A DNA stretch of 6,321 nucleotides from Deltaproteobacteria bacterium (GCA_005879205.1 VBLD01000254.1:1-6321), one strand, 5' to 3'. Shown: positions 1 through 6,321, numbered from the stretch's first letter. Numbers and translations are program-made. Notes: a model not told the origin generated them from the sequence alone.

Positions 1-1414
1 GCGAGCCTTCGCCGAGCCGGCTGGTGACCGACACGCGGCCGCCGAGCGCCTCGGCGAGCTGCCGTACGATGCTCAGCCCGAGGCCGACGCCGCCCGTGCC
101 GCGCGTGCTGCTCGCTCCGAGCTGGTGGAAGGCATCGAAGATGTCTTCCACCTCCTCGGCCGGAATGCCGGGCCCCGAATCCGCCACGTCGACAGCCACC
201 CACCCGGGCTCGGCGAGGTGTGCGCGCACGGCTATCCTGCCCACCTCGGTGAACTTGACGGCATTGTCCACCAAGTTGCGAACGATCTCCTGGAGCTTCA
301 CGCGGTCCGTCTCGATTTCGGCGACTTCCGGGTCCACGGTCACGGTCAGCGCGACGTCGGGGCTGCGCAGGCGAGCGCTTTGCAGCGCCTGGATCTCGGC
401 GAGGAGCGGCGCGAGCGCGAAGCGCTCGACGCTGAGCGAGGCCTTGCCCGAGCTCAGGCGGGTGAAGTCGAGGACGCTCGTGATGAGCTCGAGCTGGTTG
501 CGCGAGTAGCGGTCGATGGTGCCGATCATCTCCGCCTGCGCCGGGGTCACGGTCCCGCCGGCGCCCTCGGCGAGCATCTCGGTGTAGCCGAGGATCACGT
601 TGAGCGGCGTGCGGAGCTCGTGCGAGACGGTGGCCAGGAACTCCGACTTCAGGTGGTTCGCCCGCTCCAGCTCACGCACCTTCTCCTCGAGCGCGTCGCG
701 ACTCCGGGCGAGGCTCTCCGCCATCGCGTTGAAGGAGCCGGCGAGGCGGCCGACTTCGTCGCGGTTCCCCGCCGCGACCCGCGCCGCGAAGTCGCCCCGG
801 CTGATCCGATCCGTAGCATCGACGAGCGCCCGGAGCGGACGCGTCATGGCGCGCGCGAGGAGTCCCGCCCCGAGGACGCCGATCAGGGCAGAGAGGGCGG
901 CGAAGACGGTCGCCATCGTGAGCCGCCGGCGTTGCAACCCGTGGAGCGGCTCGAGCGAGATGCCGACCGCGGCAGTACCGAGCGCGGCTGGAGGAGTCGC
1001 CCGACCGGCACGCACGATCGCCGCCCGGAACTCCCACACTTCGGCCCCGAGCTCGCTCGGCGCGTTGCGGTCGACGCCTTTGGTGGCGCGCGCGGCGGTC
1101 GCGGGCCGCTGGCCCGCGGCGGCGAGCAGCAGCCCCCGGGGGTCGAGCACCCGGGCGTAGATGACGCCGCTCGTCGACCGCGCCTGGTCCACCAGACGCT
1201 GCACGCCGTCGACGTCGCCTTGTGCGAGAGCGTGCGCCGCCTCCCGTGCGACCTGCTCCGCGAGCGAGCGCCCGCGGTCGGCGAGATAGCCGCGGACGTG
1301 GTCGAGGTCGTGCCGCGCGAGCAGCCAGCTCTGCGCGATGCAGACGACCACCACGAGAACCGACGTCGCGACGGCGAGCCGCGCAGCGAATCCGGCGGGC
1401 GGCCGCAGCCTCAT
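1..1414 (-). CDS. Membrane sensor histidine kinase (HAMP-HisKA-HATPase), C-terminus cut by window edge
   Basis: Sensor kinase of a two-component system; it should autophosphorylate on His and pass the phosphate to a response regulator that is not in this window. The 471 visible residues contain a first membrane helix at about 11-33, a periplasmic sensor segment at 34-165 that looks like a small Cache-type fold (weak call), a second membrane helix at about 166-189, HAMP at about 186-238, and a short charged linker. HisKA follows with the H-box SHELRTP (phospho-His265), then the ATPase domain with N-box (N380, N384), G1 box DSGPGIP (D412), F-box near 425-433 and G2 box GTGGVGLGLS at 439-448. 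All catalytic motifs are intact. Only the last residues after GEGS are missing. The start ATG at 1414 is chosen because a short basic stretch then leads into the first helix. An in-frame ATG at 1453 would add 13 residues, and neither start has a strong ribosome binding site. It is divergent from the exported-protein gene. The stimulus is unknown. Confidence 0.93.
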   Translation of the reverse strand, partial: MRLRPPAGFAARLAVATSVLVVVVCIAQSWLLARHDLDHVRGYLADRGRSLAEQVAREAAHALAQGDVDGVQRLVDQARSTSGVIYARVLDPRGLLLAAAGQRPATAARATKGVDRNAPSELGAEVWEFRAAIVRAGRATPPAALGTAAVGISLEPLHGLQRRRLTMATVFAALSALIGVLGAGLLARAMTRPLRALVDATDRISRGDFAARVAAGNRDEVGRLAGSFNAMAESLARSRDALEEKVRELERANHLKSEFLATVSHELRTPLNVILGYTEMLAEGAGGTVTPAQAEMIGTIDRYSRNQLELITSVLDFTRLSSGKASLSVERFALAPLLAEIQALQSARLRSPDVALTVTVDPEVAEIETDRVKLQEIVRNLVDNAVKFTEVGRIAVRAHLAEPGWVAVDVADSGPGIPAEEVEDIFDAFHQLGASSTRGTGGVGLGLSIVRQLAEALGGRVSVTSRLGEGS

Positions 1415-1531
1415 GAGATCGCGGAGTCTGCAGCAATGGCCATTCCCTTCCATGCGGCCAACCACCCACGCGGGCTCGTCCGGGCCACGTCATCATCCTG
1501 TCGAAGCGCCATTACAGTGACGGGGCAAGTG

Positions 1532-1543
1532 CGTGAATTCACG
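1532..1543. promoter_or_regulatory. Perfect 12-bp palindrome in divergent intergenic spacer, possible operator
   Basis: CGTGAATTCACG reads identically on both strands. It lies in the roughly 180-bp spacer between the divergent kinase and exported-protein genes, about 50 bp before the likely GTG start of the latter. Its AATT core stands out in very GC-rich surroundings. A symmetrical site in a divergent promoter region suits a dimeric regulator that controls one or both genes. No convincing -35/-10 pair was found on either strand, so the regulatory role is inferred. A 12-bp palindrome could also arise by chance. Confidence 0.3.
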
Positions 1544-1594
1544 GCTCTGCGTGGCACCGAAGGGCATAGTTCTTGCCGTAGCCTCCGAGACACC

Positions 1595-2785
1595 GTGCGA
1601 CCCGTGTCCCGTCTCCTGCTCGCTGCCGCGCTCGGCCTGTCGCCAGGTGCAGGCTGCGGCCTGCGCCCCCCGGGGCGCTCGACAGCGGCGCCTCCCGTCG
1701 CGCCGGTGGCTCTCGTCACCGAGGGCTCGGCCTTCGCGCGGCCGGGGATGCGAGAGCGGATCGGGAAGGCGGTGGAGCAGATCTCTGGACGCCCGGTCCT
1801 GCTCGTCGACCCGACGGAGCGAGACGGCGATCGCCGGCGCGGTCTTGCAGCCAAGCTCGCCAAGGAGAATCGCGAGCTCGCTGGCTACGACTGGCGGGAG
1901 CCCCGCTGCGCGGCCGAGACGGCCGTGCTCGCGGCGCTCGCGAGCAGCACGGACGCCGTGTACCGCGTGACGCTCGACGCTGCGGCGCACACACGGCCGG
2001 TCACGCCTGCGGACCTGCGGTCGCCGGCGGCCTGCCCCCGTGGCCTGGGGAAGGTCCTTGCCGCGCTCCGCGGCGGGGAGCCGCAGGCGGTGCGAGAAGA
2101 ATCGGTCACCGGCAACATCGCGCTATCGCTCTTCTTACGCAGCCCGACTGCGCCGCAGGTGGGCGTCGAGCAACGCGCGACGTGCCTCGAACCCGGCGCT
2201 CCGGCGACTCTCCTCGACCTCCCGGCCATCGTCGCCGACGCGCTCCGCGCGCTACCACCCCCTCGTGCACCCGAGTGGGAGGCCTACGGCCGGCGACTCC
2301 TCGCCGCGGGTTGTCCGCTGCTCGCACTGTCCGTGGCAGAGGCGCGGCTCGGAACGGGTCCGACCTTCAAGAATCTGCAGTCCGCCGCGCTCGACGCCAT
2401 GCGACGAAACGTCGACCGCCGCGCCGCGCGCGACCTCGCTCGCAATACCGCCGCACCGGAGGCGCCCAAGTCGGCGACGCCCCAGGAGAGCGCGCTGCCC
2501 TCGCCGGAGGGGGAGCCATCGTGCAGCGCGCTCTGCGGCATGCACATGGTCGAGCTCTGCAACAACGACAGGGCGCTGTGGATCGAGCACCGCGTCCGGT
2601 GGGAGGCCACACCCTGTGGCACGCGCCGGCACGATGCATTCCTCGAGGAGTGCTACCGCCAACAGTGGCAGAGCGGCACCTTCGACGACGCCTGCGTCGC
2701 GCCCTGCGAGACGGCGCCCGAGGGGCGCGAGCGCCTCGAGAGCATCCTGCGTCGAGCCGGCTGCCTCCGCGACCGACCCTCCTAG
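1595..2785 (+). CDS. Exported (possibly lipoprotein) hypothetical protein with Cys-rich C-terminal domain
   Basis: I do not recognise this 396-residue protein. Starting at GTG 1595, it opens with a basic residue pair and a hydrophobic stretch (LLLAAALGLSPGAG) ending at Cys21, a Sec signal peptide and perhaps a lipoprotein signal. The lipobox is imperfect, with Gly at -3. The middle (about 38-260) is an alpha/beta-looking region with scattered Cys at 105, 147, 197 and 240. A low-complexity Ala/Pro/Ser linker at about 284-308 precedes a C-terminal domain with eight Cys (310, 314, 322, 341, 353, 367, 371, 390). These include two CX3C motifs, CSALC and CVAPC, suggesting disulphides and an extracytoplasmic location. 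From memory, similar small CX3C-containing domains recur in exported proteins of myxobacteria and relatives. The reading frame stays open far upstream (antisense to the kinase), but the signal peptide points to 1595; GTG 1604 is an alternative. It is divergent from the histidine kinase, and its stop overlaps that of the convergent dehydrogenase gene. Confidence 0.75.
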   Translation: MRPVSRLLLAAALGLSPGAGCGLRPPGRSTAAPPVAPVALVTEGSAFARPGMRERIGKAVEQISGRPVLLVDPTERDGDRRRGLAAKLAKENRELAGYDWREPRCAAETAVLAALASSTDAVYRVTLDAAAHTRPVTPADLRSPAACPRGLGKVLAALRGGEPQAVREESVTGNIALSLFLRSPTAPQVGVEQRATCLEPGAPATLLDLPAIVADALRALPPPRAPEWEAYGRRLLAAGCPLLALSVAEARLGTGPTFKNLQSAALDAMRRNVDRRAARDLARNTAAPEAPKSATPQESALPSPEGEPSCSALCGMHMVELCNNDRALWIEHRVRWEATPCGTRRHDAFLEECYRQQWQSGTFDDACVAPCETAPEGRERLESILRRAGCLRDRPS

Positions 2786-3519
2786 AACGACTCCTTGAAG
2801 GTCCTGAGGTCGAGCTCGTGGGTCCAGGCGGCCCTGGGCTGCCGGTACAGGTACCAGTAGGCATCGGCGAGGCCCGTGAGGCTGACCAGGCCATCCTCGC
2901 CCATCGCCTGCGCGAACTGGGGAATGCCCTTGACGATCTTGTCGCCGGCGATGCCGCCGTCGATGATCACGTGCGCCACGTGGATTCCCTGCGGACCGTA
3001 GGCGCGCGCCATCGACTGCGCCAGCGAGCGCAGCCCCGCCTTGGCCGCCGCGAAGGCGGTCGTGTTCGGCTTCCCGCGCAGCGACGCCGTGGCGCCCGTG
3101 AACAGCACGGTTCCGCGGCCCCGCGGCAGCATCCTCCGCACGGCCTCGCGGCCGACCAGGAAGCCGCCGAGGCATCCGACGCGCCAGACCTCCTCGAAGA
3201 AGCTCGCCTCCATGTCGTGGACCTGTCCCAGCGCGGCGTTGCCGGCGTTGTAGACGACGAGATCGAGGACGCCTTCGGCGCTCTTCTCGGCGCGATCGAA
3301 GAGCGCGATCACACCCTGCTCTCTCGTCGTGTCCACGACGACCCCGGTGGCCCGGCCTCCGCCGTTGCGAATCGCCATGACCACCGCTTCCACCTTCTCC
3401 GGAGTCCTCCCGGCCACGAAGACGTGGAGACCTTCGCGCGCGAACCGCTCGCACAGAGCTCCGCCGAGCCCGACGCGGGGTCCCACGCCGACCACGATGG
3501 CTTTCGACTTGTCGCTCAT
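2782..3519 (-). CDS. Atypical short-chain dehydrogenase/reductase lacking the catalytic Tyr (SDR_c10-like)
   Basis: Cytoplasmic Rossmann-fold protein of 245 residues, the usual length of classical SDRs. A Gly-rich nucleotide-binding loop GVGPRVGLGG lies at 11-20, where the canonical TGxxxGxG threonine is Val12. Structural motif NAG is at 91-93. The active-site region reads FAAAK at 156-160, so the usual YxxxK Tyr is Phe156 while Lys160 remains. The residue 13 before it, normally the catalytic Ser, is Ala143 in TGATAS. GIHVAHVIIDGG at 178-189 and a C-terminal segment with QPRAAWTHELDLR are features I recall as conserved in one SDR subgroup (CDD SDR_c10), described as lacking the Tyr and having an incomplete Gly motif. 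The substitution is therefore probably a family trait and not decay. It is the last gene of the operon, 21 bp after the acyl-CoA dehydrogenase, with a good ribosome binding site. A role in the CoA-ester pathway is inferred; the reaction is unknown. Confidence 0.93.
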   Translation of the reverse strand: MSDKSKAIVVGVGPRVGLGGALCERFAREGLHVFVAGRTPEKVEAVVMAIRNGGGRATGVVVDTTREQGVIALFDRAEKSAEGVLDLVVYNAGNAALGQVHDMEASFFEEVWRVGCLGGFLVGREAVRRMLPRGRGTVLFTGATASLRGKPNTTAFAAAKAGLRSLAQSMARAYGPQGIHVAHVIIDGGIAGDKIVKGIPQFAQAMGEDGLVSLTGLADAYWYLYRQPRAAWTHELDLRTFKESF

Positions 3520-3527
3520 GTCACGAG

Positions 3528-3535
3528 ACCTCCCT
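3528..3535 (-). promoter_or_regulatory. Ribosome binding site of the SDR gene
   Basis: On the minus strand AGGGAGGT lies 8 bases before the ATG at 3519. This is a near-consensus Shine-Dalgarno sequence and supports that start. It sits wholly in the short gap after the acyl-CoA dehydrogenase stop codon. Confidence 0.8.
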
Positions 3536-3540
3536 GCGCG

Positions 3541-4662
3541 TCATAGCCCGAGACTCTTCGCGATCGTGTTGCGCTGGATCTCGACGGTGCCGCCGGCGTA
3601 GAGCGCGAGCATCGCCTCGCGCACCCGGCGCGGCATCGGCGTCTCGGTGAAGTAGGCACCGCCGCCGAGGAGTCGCATCCCGCGCAGCACGATCTCGCTC
3701 AGCCGCTCGCTGCAGTAGAGCTTGGCCATGCTGATCTCCTTCGGGCGGGCCATTCCCTGCGCGGCCATCCATGCCGCGCGGTAGGTGAGGAGCTCCATCG
3801 CGTCGATCTCGGTCGCGATGTCGGCGAGCTGGTGCTGAACCGCCTGGAAGCGAGACACCGGCTGGCCGAACTGCTCTCGGGTGGTCACGTGGGCGGTGAC
3901 CTCCTCGAGCACCGCCCGCGCCAGGCCGACGGACGAGGCCGCGACCGTGAGCCGCTCGAGCCCGGCGCCGATCATGAGGATGGACCATGCCCCGTCCTCG
4001 GGCCCGAGGCGCTGACCCGCGTCGACCCGCACCCCGTCGTATTCGACGCGGCAGGAGGCGATGCAGTTACCCGCGATCTTCTCGAGGGGGGCGACGGCCA
4101 GCCCCGGTGCGGTGCGCGGCACGATCAGCAAGCTCGTGCCGCGGCTCGCCTTGCCCTCCGGCCGGGTGCGCACGACGGTCAGGATGTAGTCCGCGTCCAG
4201 GGCTCCGGTGGTGTAGAGCTTGGTCCCCTGCATGACGTACGCGTCGCCGTCGATCGCGGCGGCGTCGGAGCCGGCGCCGGGCTCGGTGAGCGCGAAGGCG
4301 AAGCGGAGCCGGCCTTCCGCCACGCCGCGCACGTATTCCTCCTTCTGCGCCTCGCTCCCGGCGAGCGCGATGAGCGCCGCCGAGACGCCGTTGATGAAGA
4401 GCAGGTTCGTGGCCGCGCTGCTGCACCGACCGAGCCGCTCGTTGATGATGCAGGCGTCGATCGGGCTGCCGCCCGCCCCGCCGTACGCCGCCGGCAGACA
4501 CCAGCCGAGCAGCCCCGACTCGGCCAGCGCACGATGCAGCTCCACCGGGTAGCGCGACGCGCGATCGAGCGCGGCGGCGTGCTCCTCCGTACAGTGCGCG
4601 CTGCAGAACGTCTCGACGCGCTCGCGCAGCGCCGCCTGTTCTGCCGTCAGTCCGAAGTCCAT
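3541..4662 (-). CDS. Acyl-CoA dehydrogenase family flavoprotein
   Basis: FAD-dependent enzyme expected to desaturate an acyl-CoA between C2 and C3 and pass electrons to an electron-transfer flavoprotein. At 373 residues it has full family length. The N-terminal helical domain starts FGLTAEQAALRERV. FALTEPGAGSD at 123-133 starts the FAD/substrate beta-domain. KLYTTGALDAD at 148-158 has Tyr where many members have a flavin-contacting Trp. The C-terminal helical domain has REQFGQPVSRFQAVQHQLADIA at 262-283, split by no gap, and ends with GGTVEIQRNTIAKSLGL. The MCAD-type catalytic Glu site (YEGT) is here AGGT with no Glu. Glu236 in GLERLTVA matches the place where isovaleryl-CoA and long-chain acyl-CoA dehydrogenases carry their base, so it is the likely catalytic residue (inference). 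It lies 16 bp after the aldehyde dehydrogenase gene. There is no clear ribosome binding site before ATG 4662, so translational coupling is plausible. The acyl substrate is unknown. Confidence 0.95.
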   Translation of the reverse strand: MDFGLTAEQAALRERVETFCSAHCTEEHAAALDRASRYPVELHRALAESGLLGWCLPAAYGGAGGSPIDACIINERLGRCSSAATNLLFINGVSAALIALAGSEAQKEEYVRGVAEGRLRFAFALTEPGAGSDAAAIDGDAYVMQGTKLYTTGALDADYILTVVRTRPEGKASRGTSLLIVPRTAPGLAVAPLEKIAGNCIASCRVEYDGVRVDAGQRLGPEDGAWSILMIGAGLERLTVAASSVGLARAVLEEVTAHVTTREQFGQPVSRFQAVQHQLADIATEIDAMELLTYRAAWMAAQGMARPKEISMAKLYCSERLSEIVLRGMRLLGGGAYFTETPMPRRVREAMLALYAGGTVEIQRNTIAKSLGL

Positions 4663-4678
4663 CGTTCCGGAGACGCCG

Positions 4679-6100
4679 TCAGATCCTGATCGTCACGCAC
4701 TTCAGCTGCGTGTAATGATGCAGGGCCTCCAGGCCCTTCTCGCGTCCGATGCCGCTCTGCTTGTAGCCACCGAAGGGGGTCTCGACCCCGCCCGCCATCC
4801 ATTCGTTCACGTAGACCTGTCCGGCCTCGAGCCGCGCTGCGACGCGGTGGGCGCGGGCCAGATCGCGGGTCCAGATGCCGGCCGCGAGCCCGTAGGGCGA
4901 GTCGTTGGCGGTCCGGATCGCTTCGTCCTCGTCTGCGAACGGCATCACGGATACGACCGGGCCGAAGATCTCCTCGCGCGCGATGCGCATGTCGTTCCGC
5001 ACCCCGGTATAGATGGTCGGCAAGACGAACCAACCCCCCGCGAGCGCCGGGTCGTCCGGCAGCGCACCGCCCGCCGCCGTGGTGGCGCCCTCTGCCTTCG
5101 CGATCGCGTAGTACTCCTGGACTTTCCGGTACTGGGCCTCTGTCGTCATCGGCCCGATCATCTGGCCGGGCCGCACGCCTTTCATCGCCTCGGCGAGCGC
5201 CGTCACGAAGCGGTCGTGAATCCCCCGCTCGAGGAGGAGCCGCGTGCCGGCGCTGCAGATCTGGCCGGCGTTGGTGACGAAGGCGCGGAGCGATCCGGGC
5301 ACGGCCTGCTCGAGGTCGGCGTCGGCGAAGACCAGGTTGGGCGACTTCCCGCCGAGCTCGAGCGTGAGGGGAAGGATGCGGTCGGCCGCGATGTGAGCGA
5401 TCTCCCGGCCGGCGCGCAGGGAACCCGTGAAGGCCACCTTGCGCACCCCGCCGTGGGCGACGAGCGCCGCGCCCGCCTCCGGTCCGGTCCCGGTCACAAC
5501 GTTGAGGGCGCCGGCCGGGAGACCGCACTCGATCGCCATCGACGCGAGCTCGAGGAGGCTCGCCGACGTGAACTCCGACGGCTTTGCGACCACCACGTTC
5601 CCGGCGGCGAGCGCGGGAGCGGCGGCCCGCGCCGCCTGATTGATCGGCGCGTTCCACGGGAGGATGACGCCGACCACCCCGAAGGGCTCGCGCCGCGTGT
5701 AGGAGTGATAGCCGGGGCCGAGGTCGATCGTCTCGCCGCCGAGGGCGTTCACCAGGCCGCCGTACAGCTCGAAGTACTGCGCCGCGACCTCCACCTCGAA
5801 GGGCGCCTGCCAGGCGGGCTTGCCGGCCTCGAGCACCTCGAGCGCGACGATCTCCTGCTGTCGTTCCCGGATGCGTCGTGCGATCTCGAGGAGCACCCGC
5901 CCGCGCTCGATCGGCCGCCGGTCGCGCCAGCCGGGGAGAGCCGAGCCCGCCGCCTGCACCGCGGCGTCGACGTCGGCCTCGTCGCCGCGGGCGATCTCGG
6001 CGAGCCGCTTGCCGGTGGCGGGATTTCTCGTCTCGAGGTAGCGCCCGGCGCGGGGTGGCGCGAAGGCGCCGCCGATGAAGTGCTCGTACCGCTCCTGCAT
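4679..6100 (-). CDS. NAD(P)-dependent aldehyde dehydrogenase
   Basis: Oxidises an aldehyde to the carboxylic acid in the cytoplasm. The protein has 473 residues, normal for the class. All hallmark residues are present: Asn150 in PWNAP, Lys173 in KPSEFT (cofactor binding), the FTGS loop at 224-227, Glu248 in LELGGKSPN (general base), the nucleophile Cys282 in NAGQICSAGTR, EEIFGP at 376-381, and PFGGYKQSGIGRE at 442-454. The early sequence YEHFIGGAF followed by NPATGKRLAEIARG is typical of the broad class of medium- to wide-specificity ALDHs; substrate cannot be assigned. ATG 6100 is chosen because it has a strong ribosome binding site and starts the conserved N-terminus. The frame stays open further upstream, but that part is Arg/Gly-rich and overlaps the lyase gene. 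It lies 14 bp after the lyase stop and 16 bp before the acyl-CoA dehydrogenase, so it is an operon member. Confidence 0.96.
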   Translation of the reverse strand: MQERYEHFIGGAFAPPRAGRYLETRNPATGKRLAEIARGDEADVDAAVQAAGSALPGWRDRRPIERGRVLLEIARRIRERQQEIVALEVLEAGKPAWQAPFEVEVAAQYFELYGGLVNALGGETIDLGPGYHSYTRREPFGVVGVILPWNAPINQAARAAAPALAAGNVVVAKPSEFTSASLLELASMAIECGLPAGALNVVTGTGPEAGAALVAHGGVRKVAFTGSLRAGREIAHIAADRILPLTLELGGKSPNLVFADADLEQAVPGSLRAFVTNAGQICSAGTRLLLERGIHDRFVTALAEAMKGVRPGQMIGPMTTEAQYRKVQEYYAIAKAEGATTAAGGALPDDPALAGGWFVLPTIYTGVRNDMRIAREEIFGPVVSVMPFADEDEAIRTANDSPYGLAAGIWTRDLARAHRVAARLEAGQVYVNEWMAGGVETPFGGYKQSGIGREKGLEALHHYTQLKCVTIRI

Positions 6101-6104
6101 GGGG

Positions 6105-6111
6105 CTCCTCC
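6105..6111 (-). promoter_or_regulatory. Ribosome binding site of the aldehyde dehydrogenase gene
   Basis: GGAGGAG on the minus strand ends 4 bases before ATG 6100; counted from the GGAGG core the spacing is 6 bases. It fills most of the 14-bp gap after the lyase stop codon and decides the start in favour of 6100 over upstream in-frame codons. Confidence 0.8.
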
Positions 6112-6114
6112 GCG

Positions 6115-6321
6115 TCACGCCCGGCCGGTGAGCCGGGCGCGTTCCAGGACGGCCTCGAAGATGCGCACCGAGGCGGCGTCCACCAGGATGCCGCCCGTGC
6201 CCGCCGCGCCGGCGCCGCCCTGCGACGCCGCCTCGTAGGCCTCGCACATGCGCCGCGCGAGCGCGATCTCGTGCTCCGTCGGCGCGTACACGTCGTTGGC
6301 GATCTCGATCTGGCTCGGGTG
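6115..6321 (-). CDS. CitE/HpcH-type CoA-ester lyase, C-terminal fragment (N-terminus outside window)
   Basis: The last 68 residues of a protein that continues past the right edge. They begin HPSQIEIANDVYAPTEHEI, followed by a helical stretch ALARRMCEAYEAA, then a Gly/Ala turn and ILVDAASVRIFEAVLERARL. The HPSQI motif, then a P-T/S-E-x-E-I helix start and the final G-x-(L/M)-V-D segment, are typical of the C-terminus of the HpcH/HpaI aldolase / citrate lyase beta-subunit-like family. That family cleaves malyl-CoA, citramalyl-CoA or related 3-hydroxyacyl-CoA esters into acetyl-CoA or propionyl-CoA plus a 2-oxo acid. Metal-binding and catalytic residues lie in the missing part, so activity and exact substrate cannot be judged. 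It is the first visible gene of the operon, with the aldehyde dehydrogenase 14 bp downstream. Confidence 0.82.
   Translation of the reverse strand, partial: HPSQIEIANDVYAPTEHEIALARRMCEAYEAASQGGAGAAGTGGILVDAASVRIFEAVLERARLTGRA
6118..6139 (-). other. Hairpin at the 3' end of the lyase gene
   Basis: Perfect 8-bp inverted repeat CGCCCGGC / GCCGGGCG with a 6-base loop. It ends directly before the lyase stop codon and just upstream of the aldehyde dehydrogenase ribosome binding site. It has no following U-run, so it is not a standard Rho-independent terminator. It could modulate mRNA stability or coupling within the operon, or be a chance result of GC-rich coding. Confidence 0.3.

Noticed and set aside
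672..1496. 274-residue minus-strand open frame overlapping the kinase
   Set aside because: It is a different frame from the kinase and mostly Arg-rich; the kinase frame explains this region fully.
1551..1566. Possible sigma-54 promoter (TGGCAC followed by a GC element) upstream of the exported-protein gene
   Set aside because: The spacing between the GG and GC elements is 9 rather than the required 10 bases, and the -12 element lacks the TT.
125..1594. Long plus-strand open frame running antisense to the histidine kinase and joining the exported-protein gene
   Set aside because: It is composed of charged, Arg/Glu/Ala-rich sequence without motifs, whereas the minus strand gives a complete kinase domain order. 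Long antisense open frames are expected in GC-rich genes. The signal peptide marks the true start near 1595.
1415..1594. Search for sigma-70 type promoters for the divergent kinase and exported-protein genes
   Set aside because: Only weak partial matches were seen, such as a TTGCCC with a poor -10 on the minus strand; none is strong enough to annotate.
4715..6238. 507-residue plus-strand open frame antisense to the aldehyde dehydrogenase
   Set aside because: The minus strand has every aldehyde dehydrogenase catalytic motif. The plus frame is low-complexity Arg/Gly/Ala-rich sequence with no domain, a codon-bias shadow.
4679..6247. Longer aldehyde dehydrogenase starting at 6247
   Set aside because: The extra 49 residues are Arg/Gly-rich, overlap the lyase coding sequence in another frame, and lie upstream of a strong ribosome binding site for ATG 6100.

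Overview
The window is GC-rich (roughly 70% by eye) and densely coded. It looks like chromosomal DNA from a high-GC Gram-negative soil or environmental bacterium. A Myxococcota, other delta-proteobacterial or Binatota-like lineage is my best guess, with low confidence. The guess rests on a secreted protein with a Cys-rich C-terminal domain of a style I associate with those groups, a typical membrane sensor kinase, and an acyl-CoA type catabolic operon. I see no insertion sequence, phage gene, CRISPR array, tRNA or rRNA.

Left part: a membrane-bound sensor histidine kinase lies on the minus strand and runs off the left edge. Only its last few residues are missing. A spacer of about 180 bp (1415-1594) with a perfect 12-bp palindrome separates it from a divergent plus-strand gene. 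That gene encodes an unrecognised exported protein, possibly a lipoprotein, with eight cysteines in its last 81 residues. The exported protein may be functionally linked to the kinase, but this rests only on gene arrangement.

Right part: four minus-strand genes are tightly packed and read from right to left. They encode the C-terminal end of a CitE/HpcH-type CoA-ester lyase (cut by the right edge), an NAD(P)-dependent aldehyde dehydrogenase, an acyl-CoA dehydrogenase and an atypical short-chain dehydrogenase (SDR). The gaps are 14, 16 and 21 bp, so this is almost certainly one operon. The enzyme types fit breakdown of an organic acid or aldehyde through CoA thioesters: lyase cleavage, aldehyde oxidation, alpha-beta desaturation and a final redox or binding step. 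The substrate cannot be read from the sequence. The SDR belongs to a subgroup that lacks the catalytic Tyr, so its chemistry is uncertain.

The operon's last gene and the exported-protein gene converge and overlap by four bases, sharing a CTAG in which each strand has its own TAG stop. I found no clearly new multi-gene system. The most unusual items are the Cys-rich exported protein divergent from a sensor kinase, and the Tyr-less SDR within a catabolic operon.
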